Assembly (NCBI GenBank): GCA_020024075.1
Contig: JAHHUJ010000143.1
Location: 1 to 5,776, forward strand
Length of the DNA stretch: 5,776 nt
From: Psychrobacter sp.
GTDB taxonomy: Bacteria; Pseudomonadota; Gammaproteobacteria; Pseudomonadales; Moraxellaceae
Direction of reading: 5' to 3'
This document shows positions 1 through 5,513 of this stretch, piece by piece (within the stretch, counting starts at the first letter, position 1; each line of letters begins with the position of its first letter). Position numbers and translations under genes: made by a program. The notes beneath the pieces were generated by a model. The model was not told the origin of the DNA and made no database searches. It saw nothing but the letters and a program-made list of their open reading frames with translations.

Positions 1-4
1 TCAT
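1..4 (-). CDS. Start of a further minus-strand gene, only the first codon inside the window
   Basis: On the minus strand a clear AAGGAG Shine-Dalgarno (11-16) is followed by six bases and an ATG at 4 to 2, so a gene begins here and runs out of the window to the left. The spacing is ideal and a good promoter lies 130 bases upstream. Nothing of the protein is visible, so no function can be given. It is the next co-directional gene after the YgfX-like gene but probably starts its own transcript. Confidence 0.55.
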
Positions 5-137
5 AAAAATCTCCTTAATAACTTCAAAATAATCTGAATAATTTCAAAACAACAAACCTCAAATATTTAATGAATTTGGGCTTTAAATTATTGCAAACAA
101 GCTTACCATCTAACCTAGTGTTATTTCACAAGCTATT

Positions 138-165
138 TTTATATGATTTGTTATCTAACTGTCAT
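138..165 (-). promoter_or_regulatory. Sigma70-type promoter for the gene starting at position 4
   Basis: Read on the minus strand, a -35 element ATGACA (160-165, five of six consensus bases) is separated by 16 bases from a -10 element TATAAA (138-143, five of six). Transcription would start near 130, giving a leader of about 126 bases before the ATG at 4. This is the best two-element match in the window. It lies in the spacer after the YgfX-like gene, where I see no clear terminator. Confidence 0.55.
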
Positions 166-190
166 AGACCGTACCAATCTACTGCACTAC

Positions 191-221
191 TTTAAATTAG
201 CCCCATTTTAAATTAACCCCA
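191..221. repeat. 15-bp tandem duplication over the end of the YgfX-like gene
   Basis: TTTAAATTAGCCCCA (191-205) and TTTAAATTAACCCCA (207-221) are repeated with a period of 16 and one mismatch. The right copy contains the last two codons and TAA stop of the YgfX-like gene. The left copy, read on the minus strand, also spells Trp-Gly-stop (TGG GGC TAA). It therefore looks like a duplicated gene end that left the protein unchanged. Confidence 0.75.
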
Positions 222-644
222 TCGGCTCAGAACTTTTAGCTCGCGCCAAGTATCAGCCTCGACTTGATCTTTCCAAATCAGAACCGTTTCACGGCGCTGC
301 ATAGGCTGCTCAGTATCGAATATTAACTGCACACAATGAGTAAAACTTTGGGTAGATATCAGCTTTGCTTGCCAAAGAATGGGCTGACGACGACCCTGAA
401 TGAGCAACTGCCAATAAGCGCCCACGTCATCAATATTGCAGCCCGTAATGTGTACAGGCCGCCTATTTCTTGTAATCTCAAGCAAAATACAAAGCAGTAA
501 CCCAACCACACCCACTGCTAATAACCCATAAAAAGGAAGGTCTGTGGCGCTAACTATCAGTAATAGCAGCAACAAAAAGCCACAGCTATATAGTCGCTGC
601 CAATGGCTAATTTCAGTAATCTCAATGACCAGCTGGGTACTCAT
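213..644 (-). CDS. ygfX: YgfX/CptA-like inner-membrane protein
   Basis: This 143-residue protein has a short N-terminus, two closely spaced hydrophobic segments (about 18-32 and 37-56) and a basic turn (N60-R61-R62). A soluble C-terminal part follows, with an Ile-Trp-Lys-Asp stretch at 123-126 and Trp-Arg-Glu-Leu at 133-136. Size, topology and position directly after sdhE match the YgfX family, also called CptA in E. coli, where it is encoded next to sdhE and has been described as an inhibitor of cytoskeletal proteins MreB and FtsZ. Whether that activity holds here cannot be told from sequence. The ATG at 644 is the only plausible start, because an in-frame TAG lies three codons upstream, yet no convincing Shine-Dalgarno precedes it. 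The gap to sdhE is 73 bases with no terminator, so the two genes are probably co-transcribed. The family call rests on topology and context rather than on a strong motif. Confidence 0.7.
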   Translation of the reverse strand: MSTQLVIEITEISHWQRLYSCGFLLLLLLIVSATDLPFYGLLAVGVVGLLLCILLEITRNRRPVHITGCNIDDVGAYWQLLIQGRRQPILWQAKLISTQSFTHCVQLIFDTEQPMQRRETVLIWKDQVEADTWRELKVLSRWG

Positions 645-717
645 AGCGATCGTCTAGTGATACACAGCGGTTGCTGATCGACTTTTGAGTTATAAAATAC
701 GGATACCCTAATCAGAT

Positions 718-987
718 TTAAGATAAGTCACCATGTTGCAGGTTTTTTAACTTTAAAACCAATTCAGCTACCTTAGGATCATCTGGAGTGTCTTGATTCA
801 TAAAGTAGTTTAGTAGATCTGGATCTTCATAGGTTAGCAGCTTAGCAAAGGTGGCTTGCTCTTCTTCATCCGCGGTCAAATAGTGCTGCTTAACATAAGG
901 ATCGATGTAGAAATCCAACTCTTTTAAACCACGACGGGCCTGATAAATAACTCTGCGCTGCTCATTGGTGGGTTCTGGTTGTGTCAT
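718..987 (-). CDS. sdhE: SdhE, FAD assembly factor for succinate dehydrogenase
   Basis: SdhE is a small cytoplasmic protein that promotes covalent attachment of FAD to the flavoprotein subunit of succinate dehydrogenase, and of fumarate reductase in some bacteria. Counting from the ATG at 987 the protein has 89 residues, close to the 88 of E. coli. The diagnostic RGxxE motif is present as R19-G20-L21-K22-E23 within Ala-Arg-Arg-Gly-Leu-Lys-Glu-Leu-Asp, and the second conserved patch reads E54-D55-P56-D57-L58. G20 corresponds to the E. coli glycine needed for activity. A longer form could start at a TTG six bases upstream (718-993). I prefer the ATG because the AGGAG at 998-1002 lies 10 bases from it but only 4 from the TTG. 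The next gene downstream encodes a YgfX-like protein, the usual partner gene. No sdh genes are in the window. Confidence 0.92.
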   Translation of the reverse strand: MTQPEPTNEQRRVIYQARRGLKELDFYIDPYVKQHYLTADEEEQATFAKLLTYEDPDLLNYFMNQDTPDDPKVAELVLKLKNLQHGDLS

Positions 988-997
988 GTTCAAATCA

Positions 998-1002
998 CTC
1001 CT
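998..1002 (-). promoter_or_regulatory. Shine-Dalgarno of sdhE
   Basis: AGGAG on the minus strand lies 4 bases before an in-frame TTG and 10 bases before the ATG used here. It is the only strong ribosome-binding signal in the folP-sdhE gap and helps choose between the two starts. Confidence 0.7.
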
Positions 1003-1055
1003 AGATACAATATCAATTAAAGGTAAAACTTCGGTTTATGCCGCCTTCAGGCTTC

Positions 1056-1083
1056 TTTATTAGTGTCTGTTTATTAGTGTCTG
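1056..1083. repeat. Exact 14-bp tandem duplication between folP and sdhE
   Basis: TTTATTAGTGTCTG occurs twice head to tail (1056-1069 and 1070-1083) with no mismatch. The surrounding 165-base gap shows no confident promoter for sdhE. An imperfect inverted repeat at 1116-1143 (outer GAGC/GCTC, inner TTAAC/GTTAA) lacks a T-tract on the minus strand, so it is not a convincing folP terminator. Confidence 0.8.
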
Positions 1084-1152
1084 CTAACTTTAAAACTCCC
1101 TAATAAGGGCTTGTTGAGCTAAAGGTTAACAAGGGTTAAGCTCAGTGCTTAG

Positions 1153-2049
1153 CTAGGTGTTAAGCTGCTGCCATAAAGCCAGACCCTGCATGGTCAGGCC
1201 CACATTATGAGTACGTACAATACTGGCCCCTTGCTGAAAAGCAAGTAAGGCTGCCGCCATACCCACCCCATCTCTATCAGTGGCTTGATGCTCACTAAAA
1301 GCAGGGAGCTCTGTACGATTCAGAACCTCACCCAAAAAGCGCTTACGAGAGATACCAAATAAAATAGGCAACTGTAATTGATGCAGCTCACTGAGCTGAT
1401 TTAATAAGGCTTTATGATGTTCATAATTTTTGGCAAAGCCAAACCCAGGGTCAATAATAATATTGCTAGGTTTTACACCCACTTGCACAGCACAGTCAAT
1501 ACGTTGCTTGAGCTCAGTCATAACCTCTTGCAACACGTTCTGATAATTGGCTTTGGCATTCATGGTGGTCGGCTCACCACGCATATGCATCAACACCACA
1601 GGGATATCTAGTTTAGCAGCCATCTCAGGCGCACCCTCTCGGCTCAGTGCTCTAACATCATTCCAGATATCTGCCCCAGCTTGCACCGCCTGCTCTATAA
1701 CTTTTGGCGAGCTGGTATCAATAGAAAGCCATATCTCTTCACCGAACTGTTGACGAATAGCTTCTACCACAGGCACCACACGAGAGCACTCCTCCTCTAC
1801 TGTGACAGGGCTAGCATTAGGACGGGTGGACTCACCACCAATATCGATAATGGTCGCCCCTTGATTTAGCATCTGCTCGCAGTGAGTTAAAGCAGCCTTG
1901 ATGTTATTAAATTTACCACCATCTGAGAATGAGTCTGGTGTCACATTTAAGATTCCCATAATGTGCGGCTGAGACAGATCCAACTGCTTAGATTGTGCGG
2001 TTGTTGTTTTGGTCTCAATTACTATATTGGGAAAAGGATGTAGTTGCAT
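1153..2049 (-). CDS. folP: Dihydropteroate synthase
   Basis: FolP condenses 6-hydroxymethyl-7,8-dihydropterin pyrophosphate with p-aminobenzoate to give dihydropteroate in cytoplasmic folate synthesis, and it is the target of sulfonamides. The 298-residue protein shows the full TIM-barrel signature: Met-Gly-Ile-Leu-Asn-Val-Thr-Pro-Asp-Ser-Phe-Ser-Asp-Gly-Gly at 31-45, GGESTRP at 71-77, D111 in Ile-Asp-Thr, N130-D131, D200-P201-G202-F203 (pterin site), S234-R235-K236 and R279-T280-H281. F41 and P77 correspond to E. coli F28 and P64, sites of known resistance changes, and are wild type, so a drug-sensitive enzyme is expected. The N-terminus is about 13 residues longer than in E. coli (282 residues in total). 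The ATG at 2049 is the only usable start, although its upstream region is A/T-rich with no good Shine-Dalgarno. An intrinsic terminator separates folP from ftsH, so it needs its own promoter or read-through. glmM, which follows folP in E. coli, is absent here. Confidence 0.97.
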   Translation of the reverse strand: MQLHPFPNIVIETKTTTAQSKQLDLSQPHIMGILNVTPDSFSDGGKFNNIKAALTHCEQMLNQGATIIDIGGESTRPNASPVTVEEECSRVVPVVEAIRQQFGEEIWLSIDTSSPKVIEQAVQAGADIWNDVRALSREGAPEMAAKLDIPVVLMHMRGEPTTMNAKANYQNVLQEVMTELKQRIDCAVQVGVKPSNIIIDPGFGFAKNYEHHKALLNQLSELHQLQLPILFGISRKRFLGEVLNRTELPAFSEHQATDRDGVGMAAALLAFQQGASIVRTHNVGLTMQGLALWQQLNT

Positions 2050-2073
2050 AATAATAATTATTCTTTTAGTTTT

Positions 2074-2109
2074 CAGGTTAAAAGTTGATAGCAGGTTAAT
2101 AGTTGATAG
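2074..2109. repeat. 18-bp tandem duplication in the folP leader
   Basis: CAGGTTAAAAGTTGATAG (2074-2091) and CAGGTTAATAGTTGATAG (2092-2109) are adjacent direct copies with one mismatch. They lie 25 to 60 bases upstream of the folP ATG, between the candidate promoter and the start codon, and would be part of the leader RNA. Confidence 0.85.
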
Positions 2110-2183
2110 TTAGGTCAATTGGCGGTCTTTTTATAATGACAGCTCCTGCCTTGGTAGCTTACCTATTTTAGCAGATATAGAGG

Positions 2184-2189
2184 ATTATA
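2184..2189 (-). promoter_or_regulatory. Candidate -10 element for folP
   Basis: A perfect TATAAT lies on the minus strand 135 bases upstream of the folP start and downstream of the ftsH terminator. No good -35 sits at 16-18 bases and there is no extended -10, so the call is weak. A second possible -10, TATAAA, is at 2130-2135, also with a poor -35. One of them is needed if folP is transcribed separately from ftsH. Confidence 0.35.
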
Positions 2190-2228
2190 GTGGCGCAATA
2201 GGCATCTACTGCTTGCCAAGATGAGCAC

Positions 2229-2257
2229 AAAAAAGGGCACCTTCAACTGAAGATGCC
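2229..2257 (-). terminator. Intrinsic terminator of ftsH
   Basis: Read on the minus strand, a 9-bp stem (2249-2257 with 2236-2244, one G-T wobble, loop AGTT) is followed after one base by six T residues (2229-2234). It lies 56 bases past the ftsH stop codon. This is a classic Rho-independent terminator and marks the end of the ftsH transcript before folP. On the plus strand the hairpin is followed only by TTATTTAT, so any function in that direction would be weak. Confidence 0.85.
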
Positions 2258-2312
2258 TTATTTATCAAGGGTAATACTATAAAGCTTTGAGCTTCATACT
2301 TTACTTACCATA

Positions 2313-4223
2313 TTACATAGCTGGTAACGGAGGAGGTGTAGGCCCTGAAGGTGAATCAGTAGAGTCTACTTCTTCTTTTTTCGGGGTCACATCCTTCTCT
2401 TGTTGATAGTTACGTGGTTCACGAGGCTCATTGCCCGCTAAGATGTCTTGTAACTGATCCCTATCAATGGTTTCCCACTTCATCAAGGCATCAACCATCG
2501 CATGCATTTTGTCTTTATTTGCTTCGATGATTTCACGAGCAATATCATATTGCTCTTCTAGGATACGACGAATCTCTTCATCCACTTTCTGCTGTGTAGC
2601 TTCAGAAATGCTGCGAGTCATGCCCCCAAAGTAGCCTTGTGACGCATCATCATCTTCATAAACCATCACGCCTAGTGCATCAGACATACCATATTTGGTC
2701 ACCATCGCACGTGCCATTTTGGTGGCGCGCTCAAAGTCATTAGAGGCCCCTGTGGTCTTCTGGTTTACAAATACCTCTTCTGCAATACGGCCACCAAATA
2801 AGATAGCGATATCATTAAGCATTTTTGACTTATCTAAGCTAGTTTGGTCAAATTCAGGCAGCTGCCAAGTTACACCAAGTGCCCAGCCACGCGGCATGAT
2901 GGTTACTTTGTGCACAGGGTCAGTACCTGGCAGCATCTCTGCTACTAATGCATGACCAGCTTCGTGATAAGCAGTCGCACGGCGCTCTTCTTCACGCAGC
3001 ACCATTGACTTACGCTCAGGACCCATAAATAGCTTGTCTTTAGCATCTTCGAAGTCATTCATATCGACACTGGTCTTATTACGACGCGCCGCAAATAGAG
3101 CTGCTTCGTTTACCAAGTTAGCCAGCTGGGCGCCACTAAAGCCAGGCGTACCACGCGCTAACGCATTGACATCGACACCAACTGTTGCAGGTAGCTTACG
3201 TAAATGCACCTTTAAGATCTCTTCACGGCCTTTGATATCTGGTAAGCCAACGTGCACTTGACGGTCAAAACGACCTGGACGCAATAAGGCTTTATCAAGT
3301 ACATCGGCACGGTTAGTGGCCGCAATCACGATAATGCCGTCATTGCCTTCAAAGCCATCCATCTCAACAAGTAACTGGTTAAGCGTTTGCTCACGTTCGT
3401 CATTACCACCGCCCATGCCAGTACCACGGCTACGACCTACGGCATCAATCTCATCAATGAAGATAATACAAGGTGCATTTTTCTTAGCTTGTTCGAACAT
3501 ATCGCGGACACGAGAAGCACCCACACCGACGAACATCTCCACGAAGTCAGAGCCTGAGATTGAGAAGAAAGGTACTTTTGCTTCACCAGCAATGGCTTTG
3601 GCAAGTAACGTCTTACCCGTACCTGGTGGACCCACCATTAAGATACCGCGAGGAATGGTTGCACCAAGCTTGGTAAATTTGTCTGGATCTTTTAGGAAGT
3701 CAACAACTTCAACAACCTCCTCTTTGGCCTCTTCAGCACCTGCAACATCATCAAAGTTAACTTTAATTTGATCTTCACCAAGCATCTTTGCTTTAGATTT
3801 GCCAAAGCTCATAGGTCCGCCGGCTTTACCACCTGCGCCCCCTTGCATATTACGCATGAAGAATAAGAAAATACCGATAATAAGCAGAACAGGGAAACTT
3901 GCAATTAATAACTGCAACATAATGCTTTGGCGCTCAGGGGCGGCTCCCTGAACCTCTACGTTATGCTTACGTAATGTAGGCATTAACTCATCGTCAGCCA
4001 CGGCAGGGACAATCGTCTCAAATTCCGAGCCGTTAACTTTTTCGCCAGTGATTTGTTCACCATCGATCTTGACGCTTTTAATCTGGTCTTCAGTGACTTG
4101 AGTTACAAACTCAGAGTAATTGAGCGCATCCGGCTCATTACTGCTATCAAAGTTGCTAAATACCAGCACTAATACGCCGATAACAACTAGCCACAATAAG
4201 GTATTTTTTACCATGTCGCTCAC
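2313..4223 (-). CDS. ftsH: ATP-dependent zinc metalloprotease FtsH
   Basis: FtsH is a hexameric inner-membrane AAA+ protease that degrades unassembled membrane proteins and regulatory proteins such as sigma32 and LpxC in E. coli. The 636 residues show an N-terminal membrane helix (about 8-23), a periplasmic domain (24-100), a second helix (about 101-123), the pore-loop FVG at 231-233, Walker A GPPGTGKT at 198-205, Walker B IIFIDE at 253-258, and a second region of homology with arginine fingers R315 and R318. The zinc site is HEAGH at 420-424 with D496 as the likely third ligand. All catalytic residues are intact. The GTG at 4223 gives Met-Ser-Asp-Met, as in the longer E. coli reading; an ATG three codons later is the alternative. 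The Shine-Dalgarno AAGGGA (4235-4240) fits the GTG better. The tail ends in a proline-rich stretch with PPP at 630-632. Its own promoter signals upstream and terminator downstream suggest a single-gene transcript, possibly with read-through from rlmE. Confidence 0.98.
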   Translation of the reverse strand: MSDMVKNTLLWLVVIGVLVLVFSNFDSSNEPDALNYSEFVTQVTEDQIKSVKIDGEQITGEKVNGSEFETIVPAVADDELMPTLRKHNVEVQGAAPERQSIMLQLLIASFPVLLIIGIFLFFMRNMQGGAGGKAGGPMSFGKSKAKMLGEDQIKVNFDDVAGAEEAKEEVVEVVDFLKDPDKFTKLGATIPRGILMVGPPGTGKTLLAKAIAGEAKVPFFSISGSDFVEMFVGVGASRVRDMFEQAKKNAPCIIFIDEIDAVGRSRGTGMGGGNDEREQTLNQLLVEMDGFEGNDGIIVIAATNRADVLDKALLRPGRFDRQVHVGLPDIKGREEILKVHLRKLPATVGVDVNALARGTPGFSGAQLANLVNEAALFAARRNKTSVDMNDFEDAKDKLFMGPERKSMVLREEERRATAYHEAGHALVAEMLPGTDPVHKVTIMPRGWALGVTWQLPEFDQTSLDKSKMLNDIAILFGGRIAEEVFVNQKTTGASNDFERATKMARAMVTKYGMSDALGVMVYEDDDASQGYFGGMTRSISEATQQKVDEEIRRILEEQYDIAREIIEANKDKMHAMVDALMKWETIDRDQLQDILAGNEPREPRNYQQEKDVTPKKEEVDSTDSPSGPTPPPLPAM

Positions 4224-4234
4224 AAGCTATACCA

Positions 4235-4240
4235 TCCCTT
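4235..4240 (-). promoter_or_regulatory. Shine-Dalgarno of ftsH
   Basis: AAGGGA on the minus strand lies 11 bases before the GTG at 4223 and 20 bases before the in-frame ATG at 4214. The spacing is a little long for the GTG but unusable for the ATG, so it favours the GTG start. Confidence 0.5.
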
Positions 4241-4276
4241 ACTTATTGATGTATTCAAAATTCTGCCTAATCTTGC

Positions 4277-4285
4277 ATTATAACA
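4277..4285 (-). promoter_or_regulatory. Extended -10 promoter for ftsH
   Basis: The minus strand reads TGTTATAAT, a perfect -10 hexamer (4277-4282) preceded by the TGn extension (4284-4285). No good -35 stands at 17 bases, which an extended -10 does not need. The start site would be near 4270, giving a leader of about 47 bases before the GTG. This is the best-placed promoter candidate for ftsH. Confidence 0.6.
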
Positions 4286-4319
4286 TGAGACAAAAAAACA
4301 ATTATGGCTCGTCACCGTG

Positions 4320-4347
4320 TTAATACACGCATTGATTATTCTGTCAT
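4320..4347 (-). promoter_or_regulatory. Second candidate promoter for ftsH
   Basis: ATGACA (4342-4347) and TATTAA (4320-4325) are separated by 16 bases on the minus strand. The -35 matches five of six consensus bases and the -10 four of six. It would act upstream of the extended -10 promoter. Confidence 0.35.
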
Positions 4348-4383
4348 TAATTTTTTATAATATTTCTAATAGAGCTTAACGCC

Positions 4384-4411
4384 CTTAAAACTATGCTCTT
4401 AAAACTATGCT
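4384..4411. repeat. Exact 14-bp tandem duplication with degenerate tail
   Basis: CTTAAAACTATGCT occurs twice in tandem (4384-4397 and 4398-4411). Related but altered sequence continues to 4440: TTAACGAA appears at 4413-4420 and again at 4433-4440, around AAAAACTACGA. The array lies upstream of the ftsH promoters. Confidence 0.8.
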
Positions 4412-4506
4412 CTTAACGAAAAAACTACGATTTTAACGAACCATTGCTAATACTTCTCTTTATTAGGTCAGTCTACTTATTTATCAAGGATAAAGCAGAT
4501 AATAAT

Positions 4507-4521
4507 ATCTAAATTTTAGAT
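4507..4521. repeat. AT-rich palindrome upstream of ftsH
   Basis: ATCTAAATTTTAGAT has seven-base arms (ATCTAAA and TTTAGAT) around a single central T. Such a symmetrical element could be a protein-binding site, but in AT-rich DNA it may also arise by chance. No function can be assigned. Confidence 0.5.
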
Positions 4522-4602
4522 TTACTTATTTAATCTACCTTCGAAATTATAGACTTTCTTTGGTCAGGTCGAATTCTCTGTCACCTATTGCTCAGCATAA
4601 GC

Positions 4603-4638
4603 AAACTGACTATTGATAAAAAACTGACAATCCATAAA
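4603..4638. repeat. 18-bp imperfect tandem duplication after rlmE
   Basis: AAACTGACTATTGATAAA (4603-4620) and AAACTGACAATCCATAAA (4621-4638) are adjacent copies with 15 of 18 positions identical. They are noncoding and lie about 100-130 bases past the rlmE stop. Confidence 0.7.
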
Positions 4639-4710
4639 AAACAGAAAGTCACGAATAATATCTAACCTTAAATATGAGTAGAAAGCTGTGTAGCTACCTA
4701 TAACTAGAAT

Positions 4711-4730
4711 GCTACTAAATATTAAGTAGC
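4711..4730 (-). terminator. Hairpin just downstream of rlmE, possible weak terminator
   Basis: GCTACT and AGTAGC form a 6-bp stem around an eight-base AT-rich loop, five bases past the rlmE stop codon. The minus-strand tail is ATTCTAGTTAT rather than a T-run, so termination would be inefficient. It may instead protect the 3' end of the rlmE message or only attenuate read-through into ftsH. A nearby GCTAC on the minus strand (4691-4697) could compete for pairing. Confidence 0.35.
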
Positions 4731-4735
4731 TTAGT

Positions 4736-5368
4736 TTACTTTGTGGCTACCCAAAATACCTCTTTTGAGCGAGGGCGAGAGGCGGCAGGCTTAATAGTAC
4801 GCACCTTAGAAAACTGAGACTGTAGCTGCTGGCGTAACTGCTGCTCCCCCTCCCCTTGGAATACCTTCATTATCAATGACCCACCTTTAGGAAGCACTCT
4901 TAGGGCGAAGTCTACCGCCAGCTCACATAGATATATCATACGAGGCTGATCTACTGCGGTGTGGCCTGAAGTATTGGGCGCCATATCCGATAGCACCACA
5001 TCCACTGGTCTATCACCCACCTCGCTCATCAATTTATCAAACACTTCTTCTTCTCTAAAGTCACCTTGAATGAAGGTTACGTTCTCCAGCGCATCCATTG
5101 GTAAAATATCAGAAGCAATCAATATGCCACTATCCCCTACCAATCTACCTGCCACTTGCGACCAACTGCCAGGCGCACTACCCAAGTCTACAACCGTCAT
5201 CCCTTTTTTAATACGGTTGGTTTTTTCATTAATTTCTAATAACTTATAGGCAGCACGAGCACGATAGCCCTCTTTTTGAGCCAGCTGTACATAATGGTCA
5301 TCCAAATGCTCTTTCATCCAAGCTTTACTGCTTTTAGATAAGGTCTTATTAGTAATACGGGTTGCCAA
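4736..5368 (-). CDS. rlmE: 23S rRNA (uridine-2552-2'-O)-methyltransferase RlmE
   Basis: RlmE, formerly FtsJ or RrmJ, methylates the 2'-OH of U2552 in the A loop of 23S rRNA late in 50S assembly, using S-adenosylmethionine. The 210 residues (E. coli 209) form a Rossmann-type methyltransferase. The catalytic tetrad is intact: K42 in Ala-Tyr-Lys-Leu, D128 in Ser-Asp-Met-Ala-Pro-Asn, K168 in Met-Lys-Val-Phe-Gln-Gly, and E203 in Ser-Lys-Glu-Val-Phe-Trp, each four positions after its E. coli counterpart. The cofactor loop is VDLGSAPGSWSQ at 60-71, with D87 and D103 as further binding residues. Translation starts at a TTG, supported by a GAGG five bases upstream; the next Met is residue 18, inside the conserved fold. 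In E. coli the gene lies upstream of ftsH and divergent from yhbY; here ftsH follows after 512 bases and the right edge could precede such a divergent gene. Confidence 0.97.
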   Translation of the reverse strand: MATRITNKTLSKSSKAWMKEHLDDHYVQLAQKEGYRARAAYKLLEINEKTNRIKKGMTVVDLGSAPGSWSQVAGRLVGDSGILIASDILPMDALENVTFIQGDFREEEVFDKLMSEVGDRPVDVVLSDMAPNTSGHTAVDQPRMIYLCELAVDFALRVLPKGGSLIMKVFQGEGEQQLRQQLQSQFSKVRTIKPAASRPRSKEVFWVATK

Positions 5369-5373
5369 AATAT

Positions 5374-5377
5374 CCTC
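5374..5377 (-). promoter_or_regulatory. Shine-Dalgarno deciding the TTG start of rlmE
   Basis: GAGG on the minus strand, within AGTGAGGA, lies five bases before the TTG at 5368. No in-frame ATG or GTG lies between this site and the conserved part of the protein, so it supports the TTG. Confidence 0.75.
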
Positions 5378-5402
5378 ACTGTAACTGTATATATAAAATA
5401 GA

Positions 5403-5496
5403 GACGTGATAGTTATTAATTAAAGCGCCAAATTAATTAAAGCACCAAGTTAATCAAAGCGACATGATAACTATTAATCAAAGCAATAATTAAAGC
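5403..5496. repeat. Array of five TTAATYAAAGC boxes upstream of rlmE
   Basis: An 11-bp box occurs at 5416, 5433, 5450 and 5474 as TTAATTAAAGC or TTAATCAAAGC, and at 5486 as ATAATTAAAGC. The first three have a period of 17, with TTAATTAAAGCGCCAAA and TTAATTAAAGCACCAAG as the best-kept units. In addition a 24-base block is repeated at 5403-5426 and 5461-5484 with four differences, all transitions. The array would lie in the rlmE leader RNA, where each box reads GCTTTRATTAA. Confidence 0.75.
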
Positions 5497-5511
5497 AAAT
5501 TTAATTATTGC
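5483..5511. repeat. Perfect 12-bp inverted repeat upstream of rlmE
   Basis: GCAATAATTAAA (5483-5494) and TTTAATTATTGC (5500-5511) are exact reverse complements around a five-base centre, GCAAA. It is the longest perfect hairpin I see in the window. There is no T-run on either side, so it is not a usual terminator. It starts three bases downstream of a candidate -10 for rlmE, a place where operators or 5'-end stem-loops are found. Confidence 0.7.
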
Positions 5512-5513
5512 AA

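Larger units (their letters stand above)
4224..4735. other. 512-base spacer between rlmE and ftsH, no gene
   Basis: I find no open reading frame of note, tRNA or other RNA gene here. From right to left it holds a hairpin just after rlmE, an 18-bp imperfect tandem repeat, an isolated TATAAT (4546-4551, no good -35), a 15-base AT-rich palindrome (4507-4521), a 14-bp exact tandem repeat and two candidate promoters ahead of ftsH. It is markedly AT-rich. I see no match to a sigma32 heat-shock promoter, although ftsH is heat-induced in E. coli. Confidence 0.7.

Noticed and set aside
86..97. AATTATTGCAAA shared with 5503-5514 in the rlmE upstream hairpin
   Set aside because: A 12-base AT-rich match without the other hairpin arm is weak evidence of a shared site and may be chance.
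1092..1143. Possible folP terminator
   Set aside because: The CCCT/AGGG stem has only four pairs, and the GAGC/GCTC element is interrupted and has no T-run on the minus strand. Neither is convincing.
1414..1869. Three plus-strand open frames opposite folP
   Set aside because: They overlap strongly conserved folP sequence, lack Shine-Dalgarno sites and show no protein family features.
3316..3771. Plus-strand open frame of 151 codons inside ftsH
   Set aside because: It lies wholly opposite the most conserved part of ftsH, and its product is rich in Ser, Pro and Thr with no recognisable domain. It is a shadow of the real gene.
4120..4323. Plus-strand open frame across the ftsH start and promoter
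   Set aside because: It runs opposite the ftsH N-terminus into its spacer, with no ribosome-binding site and low-complexity composition.
4588..4604. Inverted repeat TTGCT/AGCAA in the ftsH upstream spacer
   Set aside because: The five-base stem with a seven-base loop and no T-run is too weak to call a terminator or operator.
5403..5511. CRISPR array or mobile element
   Set aside because: The units are too short and too closely spaced for CRISPR repeats with spacers, no cas genes are present, and there is no transposase or target-site duplication.
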